Below, piece by piece: positions 24,347 through 28,952 of a DNA stretch of 28,952 nucleotides. Source of the stretch: an uncultured Balneolaceae bacterium (GTDB taxonomy: Bacteria; Bacteroidota; Rhodothermia; Balneolales; Balneolaceae). The position numbers and the translations under genes were made by a program. The stretch is taken from assembly GCA_937982515.1 (NCBI GenBank), contig CALJMB010000345.1, forward strand, positions 1 through 28,952, read 5' to 3'. Every line of letters begins with the position of its first letter. Positions within the stretch are counted from its first letter, which is position 1. The notes beneath the pieces were generated by a model, which was not told the origin of the DNA, made no database searches, and saw nothing but the letters and a program-made list of their open reading frames with translations.

Positions 24347-25378
24347 TCATAAATCAAGCCTATGCTCCGTCCTCTCCCTATACACATCACCAAAGCTTCT
24401 TCCCTGATCTTTTAGTATGGCGGCAAGCAGCTTTCTCCGGGCAGAAAACTCTTTGTATGCCTCACGCCGGCCATCCTGGTCATGAAGCAGGGGTATTCCC
24501 GTTTTTTTAAGGCTATTCAGCTGTGGGATGTCCGGTTCTTCGGGTTCGCGTCCGGAAAAAAACTCCTTTCGAATAGTCAGATAATATGTGATGGATTCTC
24601 TTAGCAGACGGATACTTTGCTCGTTGGGCCTGTTTTTTGCAGGGATATCCAGCAATAGAATGGTAAGCGCTTCATCCATCCTGAATAAGTTCAATAAGCC
24701 GGCTTTTCTGGGATCTTCCGTATAGAAGCAATAGAGCACCGGATAAACGGCTATTTGTTGACTGTGAGTAACGATCATCTCTGTCAACGTACCAAAATGC
24801 TTTTCCAACCCTTCAAAATTACCTTCCCTCCAGTGGTTGAAGAGAATATCCTGGGGATTATTTCCCAGTATTGAGATATAATTGCCCAGTTTTCTTTGAT
24901 TCACAGAGGCCGATAGAACCGGTACCATATAACTAATACCGGTTGTGATAAGAGCAAAACCGATAAAGGACAGGAGTATGGTAAATATTCTCCATCCATC
25001 GGTACCGGCATTGAAATCTCCCACTCCCAGTGTACTTAGAGTAAAGCCTGTGTAATAGATCTTTTCGGCTACACTTGCAGGTGATAGCGTATCACTGTTT
25101 ACAACCGAGCCGGGATCGGAACATATAATCAGGGAGCCACCCAGCCATATAGACAAGTACCAGAAGGTTAAAATAACGCCGATACTAACAGTGCCGGCTA
25201 TTTCAAGAATTTTTTTTGAACCGGTCCGGGAAGATATTCTCCGGAATATGTTGTACGATCTTTTAGTGATGAAATCTGTAAAAACCCCCGCCCCGTCAGG
25301 AGAAAATGTTGTAAAAGCAAGATCATAAACGGCTGTCAGTATAATTCCTATACCCAGGAATAGCGTTAGATAGTTCAT
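24347..25378 (-). CDS. Potassium-channel-family membrane protein
   Basis: A 343-residue membrane protein with an N-terminal helix (about 2-22), a second helix (about 60-86), a pore loop and selectivity filter (TLGVGD, 116-121), and a third helix (about 131-153). It ends in a soluble cytoplasmic tail of nearly 190 residues, rich in charged residues at its end. The filter is a variant of the canonical TVGYGD, with Val where Tyr or Phe is usual, so potassium selectivity is likely but not certain. The tail is not an RCK/TrkA-N domain that I recognise. It lies upstream of the FecR gene on the same strand but 345 nt away, so it is probably a separate unit. Confidence 0.8.
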   Translation of the reverse strand: MNYLTLFLGIGIILTAVYDLAFTTFSPDGAGVFTDFITKRSYNIFRRISSRTGSKKILEIAGTVSIGVILTFWYLSIWLGGSLIICSDPGSVVNSDTLSPASVAEKIYYTGFTLSTLGVGDFNAGTDGWRIFTILLSFIGFALITTGISYMVPVLSASVNQRKLGNYISILGNNPQDILFNHWREGNFEGLEKHFGTLTEMIVTHSQQIAVYPVLYCFYTEDPRKAGLLNLFRMDEALTILLLDIPAKNRPNEQSIRLLRESITYYLTIRKEFFSGREPEEPDIPQLNSLKKTGIPLLHDQDGRREAYKEFSARRKLLAAILKDQGRSFGDVYRERTEHRLDL

Positions 25379-25645
25379 TGGTTACCGCGTTCTTTCGCCT
25401 GTTATCTCCTTACATCAAGTCGTCTCTTCTTGTTCTACATATATAACCTAACGTGAGTTCGAGATAAGAACATGAGGTATTGCCTGGTAATCCGCCTGCT
25501 TTTAATCGTATCTTTCACAGTATGTTCCATGCTTACTGCAGGCGATTCAGCAACCGTTTTCTTGCCCTCTTTTGATCCGGAAGACATCTTTCCTGTTTCT
25601 TCAGAGTAGATTCGACCCACTTCCGCCGCTGCTAATGGCCTGCCG

Positions 25646-26440
25646 CTATGCCACCGGCTCTTCTTCTTTCACTTCGTAGAATTTTCTGTTTAATGCAGCC
25701 TGGGCCGACTTAGGCATAAGTCGCCGCGCGAAGGTGAGCATCTTGTTACTCATACCAGGAATCACTATTCGCTCACCATTTATCAGGGCTTTATATCCTA
25801 TTTCCGCCACCTTTTCCGGTTCCATTACCACTCCGTCCTGCAAAATACGGGCGTTTTCCATATCTGCCCGCTTAAAGAAATCGGTATCTGTAGGTCCCGG
25901 GCACAGAGTAGTTACCGTTACCCCGGTATCTTTGACCTCCTCTGCCAGGGCCTCCGAAAATGAAATTACAAATGCTTTGGATGCGTGATAGACAGCCAAC
26001 AACGGACCCGGCTGAAAACCGCCCACCGAACCCAGATTGAGGATCTTGCCGCTTCCGCGGCTAACCATATCCCTGACAAACAGCTTGGTCATCCGTACAA
26101 GCGCTTCTATGTTGAGCCTTATGATGTAGATGTCATGCTCGATGTCGCTCTCATGGAATTTCTCCCTATGTCCCACTCCCGCATCGTTAACCAGTACATC
26201 AACCCGGATATTACGTCTTATAAGGTTATCATAAATCTCGCGGGGCGCCTGCTCGTCGGTCAGGTTTTTGGGCATCTCTATGATTTCCACCGGGTATCGT
26301 TCCCGCAGTTCCTGCGCTGCTCTGGACAACTCTGTAGCCATCTCTGCTACCAACACAAGGTTGTAATTATGCTCGGCAAATGTATGGGCCAAAGCTTTGC
26401 CTATGCCACTGGATGCGCCTGTTATTAGAGCCGTTGTCAT
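25646..26440 (-). CDS. Short-chain dehydrogenase/reductase (SDR)
   Basis: A 264-residue cytoplasmic NAD(P)-dependent oxidoreductase with a Rossmann fold. The cofactor motif TGASSGIG is at 7-14 and NDAG at 85-88. The catalytic residues are S138 (NLGSVGG), Y151 and K155 (YHASK), followed by PG (CPGPTDTDFF), so it looks active as a classical SDR. Its C-terminal stretch (MSNKMLTFARRLMPKSAQAALNRKFY) is like that of the DltE/YqjQ-type SDRs. Substrate unknown. Nothing ties it to the sugar-acid locus: it lies beyond the channel gene, in a space of its own. No strong ribosome-binding site is seen before the ATG. Confidence 0.92.
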   Translation of the reverse strand: MTTALITGASSGIGKALAHTFAEHNYNLVLVAEMATELSRAAQELRERYPVEIIEMPKNLTDEQAPREIYDNLIRRNIRVDVLVNDAGVGHREKFHESDIEHDIYIIRLNIEALVRMTKLFVRDMVSRGSGKILNLGSVGGFQPGPLLAVYHASKAFVISFSEALAEEVKDTGVTVTTLCPGPTDTDFFKRADMENARILQDGVVMEPEKVAEIGYKALINGERIVIPGMSNKMLTFARRLMPKSAQAALNRKFYEVKEEEPVA

Positions 26441-26625
26441 GATGAAGAGGTTTTATTTTTGTAGATGCTTTTCCAGTTTAACATGCCATCTCTCCGTTTT
26501 GTTTCAGGGTTAAAGCAGGTGAAGGCAGAGAAGTAAATTCGCACAGCATCTGGCGTAAAGCGCATGTCGTCCTCTTTATGCATGCCATGCGCCATACTCC
26601 ATGCACTTTTCCCGCCACGCCTCTG

Positions 26626-27132
26626 TCAGATCCCCAGCTCTGCTTCCTCTTCCATTTCCATCACTTCAACTGCTTTCTCTACCCCTTCCGGCGCCCGGTA
26701 GCCCAATGCCGCAAACACTCCAAAAACAACATGAGCCGCCATCAGATGCTTATAGTAATCTTTCACATTTACTTTAGGCGGATCGGGATGCATCCGGAAC
26801 ATAAGATCCCAGATCGCTATGCCTGCCAGGCCTGAAACAGCTCCCAGCATCATGCCTGCCGGTATGGATGGGGTCACCCTGGTTTTGTTCCATATACGAT
26901 CATACGCTGCAGAAAAGAGAAACCCCGCTATATAGTGGAGTATCCACCCGTCAAACCTGGCACTCCGGCCGCTTCTCTTACCGGGAAGAAACGGAAGCGC
27001 CCTCCGGAATAGCTTGTGAAGCAATATGGGTTCCTTAAACTGTTGGCCTTCCTTCTCAGAGGCGGCATAACTGAACAGTGTCATTGTACTGGTTCCCATC
27101 ACACCACTTAAGAGCGTATTGAATACATTCAT
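26626..27132 (-). CDS. Uncharacterised small membrane protein
   Basis: A 168-residue protein with about four hydrophobic segments: near 1-20 (TLLSGVMGTSTMTLFSYAA), 66-82 (ILHYIAGFLFSAAYDRIW), 92-112 (IPAGMMLGAVSGLAGIAIWDLMF) and 128-145. Similar proteins of unknown function are, as far as I recall, common in marine and halophilic Bacteroidota. ATG at 27132 is preferred over an upstream in-frame start at 27219 because the added 29 residues are polar and low in family character. The C terminus ends in an acidic stretch (EVMEMEEEAELGI). I do not recognise a function. Confidence 0.7.
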   Translation of the reverse strand: MNVFNTLLSGVMGTSTMTLFSYAASEKEGQQFKEPILLHKLFRRALPFLPGKRSGRSARFDGWILHYIAGFLFSAAYDRIWNKTRVTPSIPAGMMLGAVSGLAGIAIWDLMFRMHPDPPKVNVKDYYKHLMAAHVVFGVFAALGYRAPEGVEKAVEVMEMEEEAELGI

Positions 27133-27535
27133 TTTTCTCTGATATTGTTTTGATCTCTTGTTTATATACTCAATTAAAGTGAAAGCACATCTGCAGGAGG
27201 ATGAAGAAAAAAGCAGCATCCTCGCCGGCGGAACACTTCGCCGAAATACCTGAGAATTTACGCCGTTGAATCATCCAGTCTGTCCATAACGAGTAAAACA
27301 TCAGGCAGCAGACTTACCTGATAAGGATGCACGCCTGCCATACCGCAGGACCGTTACGTTCTGCATGGTGCTGAGTCAAAACCTGTCAGGTTTTTTCTGT
27401 ATATGGCAAAAGAGCCTGTTTTACAACAAACCTGACAGGTTTCGGTCGGACCAAAGCCAGAACGTAACAACCCTGTCTTGCTAAGAGGGCCGGACATCTT
27501 GCCGCAAGGAGAGATTTATGAATACGAACTTCTCT
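27133..27535. other. Region between GAPDH and membrane protein, holding a nested inverted repeat
   Basis: This 403-nt stretch has no convincing gene. The main structure is the nested inverted repeat at 27353-27468. A + strand ATG at 27518, with AAGGAGA before it, opens a frame antisense to GAPDH that I regard as a shadow. Confidence 0.5.
27353..27468. repeat. Nested inverted repeat (REP-like), two palindromes inside outer arms
   Basis: Outer arms GTTACGTTCTG (27353-27363) and CAGAACGTAAC (27458-27468) are exact reverse complements. Inside them, at 14-15 nt on each side, are two palindromes: AAAACCTGTCAGGTTTT (27378-27394) and AAACCTGACAGGTTT (27428-27442). These are reverse complements of each other over 15 nt. 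The centre is 33 nt without clear pairing. The first palindrome has T6 after it on the + strand. It lies 68 nt past the GAPDH stop and could act as a transcription end or be a small mobile repeat; both are inference. Confidence 0.75.
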
Positions 27536-28552
27536 TTACGAAGCCGTTTCAAATGCTCTCTGAGCTACCTTCACCCCCTGTTTTACCATCTGACTGGCAT
27601 AACCCCACTCATTGTCATACCAGCTCATAATCTTAACAAGGTCGCCATCAATTACCCGGGTCATTTTAAGATCCACTACAGAGGGACGGGAATCTTGTAT
27701 GATGTCGGACGAAACCAGTTCATCCTCACTGGCGCCCACTATATCCTTGTAGCGTTCGGAGCCGGCCTCTTCTCTGAAGATATCAGCTATCTCTTCAACA
27801 GAGGTTTCTCTTTTAGTTACCATCGTTATATCCGAGATAGAGCCCACCGGTACAGGGGCACGGATCGCCACCCCATCAAAATTGTTCTCAAACTGCGAAA
27901 GTACCACACCTGTGGATTTGGCCGCTCCTGTACTGGTCGGAACCAGGTTTTCGGCCGCAGCCCGCCCTCTTCTGAACTTCTTGCTCGGACCATCGACAAT
28001 ATTTTGCGAACTGGTATAGGCGTGAACGGTGTTCAGCAGGGCCTTCTTTACACCGATCCTTCGATCCATAATTTCCATAACCGGAGCCACACAGTTGGTT
28101 GTACAGCTGGCGGTAGACAGGATATCCGGGTACTCATCGTTCTGATCGTTTACTCCGGGTATCAGGGTTGGTATCCCCTCGCTTTTGGGCGGTGCGGAAA
28201 GAATCACTTTCCGTGCTCCGGCCTGTAGGTGCTTCTCCAGGTCCTCTTTTTTCCTGAATATCCCGGCACACTCAAAAACGATGTCAATTCCCAGGTCGCC
28301 CCACGGCAAATCGGCGGGATCTTTTTCTCCAAATATGGGATACTGTTTACCGTCTATCGTAATGTTTTTTCCATCGCTTTCTACCGGTTTATCATAGCGG
28401 CCGTAAACCGAATCATATCTGAGCAGAAACGCCAGATTATCCGGATCTGCAATATCATTAACGGCAGCCAGCTCCAGTTCCGGATGTTCCAGGATCACTT
28501 TCAGGGTGGCACGCCCTATCCTTCCTAATCCATTGATTGCTACTTTAACCAT
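27536..28552 (-). CDS. gap: Glyceraldehyde-3-phosphate dehydrogenase (phosphorylating)
   Basis: A 338-residue cytoplasmic glycolytic enzyme that turns glyceraldehyde 3-phosphate, NAD and phosphate into 1,3-bisphosphoglycerate. The N-terminal Rossmann motif is INGLGRIGR (6-14), and Asp 33 (VNDIAD) points to NAD. The active-site cysteine is C150 in SASCTTNC-like TASCTTNC, with H177 (VHAYT) as its base. The phosphate-binding and C-terminal marks RGRAAAENLVPTSTGAAK, RAPVPVGSISD and YDNEWGY are all present. Length is standard. It stands alone in this window with 400 nt of non-coding DNA upstream and an inverted repeat downstream. Confidence 0.96.
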   Translation of the reverse strand: MVKVAINGLGRIGRATLKVILEHPELELAAVNDIADPDNLAFLLRYDSVYGRYDKPVESDGKNITIDGKQYPIFGEKDPADLPWGDLGIDIVFECAGIFRKKEDLEKHLQAGARKVILSAPPKSEGIPTLIPGVNDQNDEYPDILSTASCTTNCVAPVMEIMDRRIGVKKALLNTVHAYTSSQNIVDGPSKKFRRGRAAAENLVPTSTGAAKSTGVVLSQFENNFDGVAIRAPVPVGSISDITMVTKRETSVEEIADIFREEAGSERYKDIVGASEDELVSSDIIQDSRPSVVDLKMTRVIDGDLVKIMSWYDNEWGYASQMVKQGVKVAQRAFETAS

Positions 28553-28952
28553 GATATTCTGTTTTTAAGTTTGTATTTATTACCTATTGGTACCCGTCCC
28601 GGAAGGATATTGTTCTCTCTTTTTCAGTTTTTCCCCCTGCGTTGACGGGTCACGAAAACACGGAAGTGGTGGATGGGTTATTAGATGATTGGGGAGTAGC
28701 TACGTACCGCCCCGAAAAGTTGGGCCGGTTTCGCACCTTCGGGAGGGAGATTAAGTATACGGAGGCAAGCGATTACTGATAGTAAAAGCAGCGATCAGCG
28801 ATCCGCGATCCGCTTTCAGAAAAGGTTAAAGATTTCAATTCCTCTAAGGTGCTATTAAAAGGCACTCTTCGCAAGGCGTAACAGAGCGAATATACAACTT
28901 TCTGTTCCAGGTACCACATATAGTATTTCAACTGCCAGGTATGCGCCTTCTC
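28553..28952. other. Upstream region of GAPDH gene to window end
   Basis: No gene is recognised in this 400-nt stretch. It holds a CACGAAAACACGGAAGTGG element (28651-28669) that mirrors the repeat before polX, and a GCGATC-type direct repeat at 28791-28812 (GCGATCA, GCGATCC, GCGATCC). It also contains GTAGCTAC and other small palindromes near 28695-28710. The GAPDH promoter should be here but no boxes are clear. Confidence 0.45.
28791..28812 (+). repeat. Short GCGATC tandem-like repeat
   Basis: Three units follow one another: GCGATCA, GCGATCC, GCGATCC, ending GC. The units are seven nt long with one variable base. It lies in the non-coding region before the GAPDH gene; no function can be proposed. 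Confidence 0.5.

Noticed and set aside
25435..25620. A 61-codon - strand frame between the SDR and channel genes (GTG start, internal ATG preceded by AGGA)
   Set aside because: Composition is polar and featureless, no family is recognised, and the start is weak. Possibly a small gene, but unsupported.
27518..28228. A 236-codon + strand frame with AAGGAGA before its ATG
   Set aside because: It is almost wholly antisense to the intact GAPDH gene and has no family-like features.

Overview
The window looks like chromosomal DNA from a Bacteroidota/Balneolota-type bacterium. The clues are a SusC/SusD outer-membrane pair with an STN signalling domain, a FecR anti-sigma factor with an ECF sigma factor, many lipoproteins, and start codons that mostly lack a strong Shine-Dalgarno sequence. 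I cannot name the species. No rRNA, tRNA, CRISPR array, transposase or phage gene was seen.

Left flank (1-3182, + strand): a PolX-type DNA polymerase/PHP protein and an aldo/keto reductase, separated by a clear intrinsic terminator. Centre (3278-24001, all - strand): one large catabolic locus. In transcription order it reads FecR, SusC, SusD, RraA-like, enolase-superfamily dehydratase, BASS transporter, PQQ dehydrogenase with cytochrome c domain, KdaD-like 2-keto-3-deoxy-pentonate dehydratase, an N-terminal stub of an alpha-ketoglutarate semialdehyde dehydrogenase, RraA-like, enolase-superfamily dehydratase, BASS transporter, lactonase lipoprotein, RraA-like, ECF sigma factor. Right flank (24347-28552, - strand): a potassium-channel-like protein, a short-chain dehydrogenase, a small membrane protein and GAPDH, with a nested inverted repeat downstream of GAPDH.

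The central locus reads as an oxidative, non-phosphorylative (Weimberg-like) route for an aldose or aldonate, probably a pentose, laid out mostly in the periplasm. SusCD would bring a small substrate through the outer membrane. A lipoprotein quinoprotein would oxidise it to a lactone and a lipoprotein lactonase would open the ring. Two enolase-superfamily dehydratases with Tat signals would make a 2-keto-3-deoxy acid. Three RraA-like proteins with Sec signals could cleave keto acids by aldol cleavage. BASS carriers could then import the keto acid, which the signal-less KdaD-like enzyme would dehydrate in the cytoplasm. The dehydrogenase needed to finish the route to 2-oxoglutarate survives here only as about 43 codons. 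The RraA-enolase-BASS triplet occurs twice in the same order. The sigma factor and its likely FecR partner sit at opposite ends of the locus. There is no glycoside hydrolase, polysaccharide lyase or sulfatase. Substrate, compartment model and regulation are inferences from sequence; nothing was searched or computed against a database.
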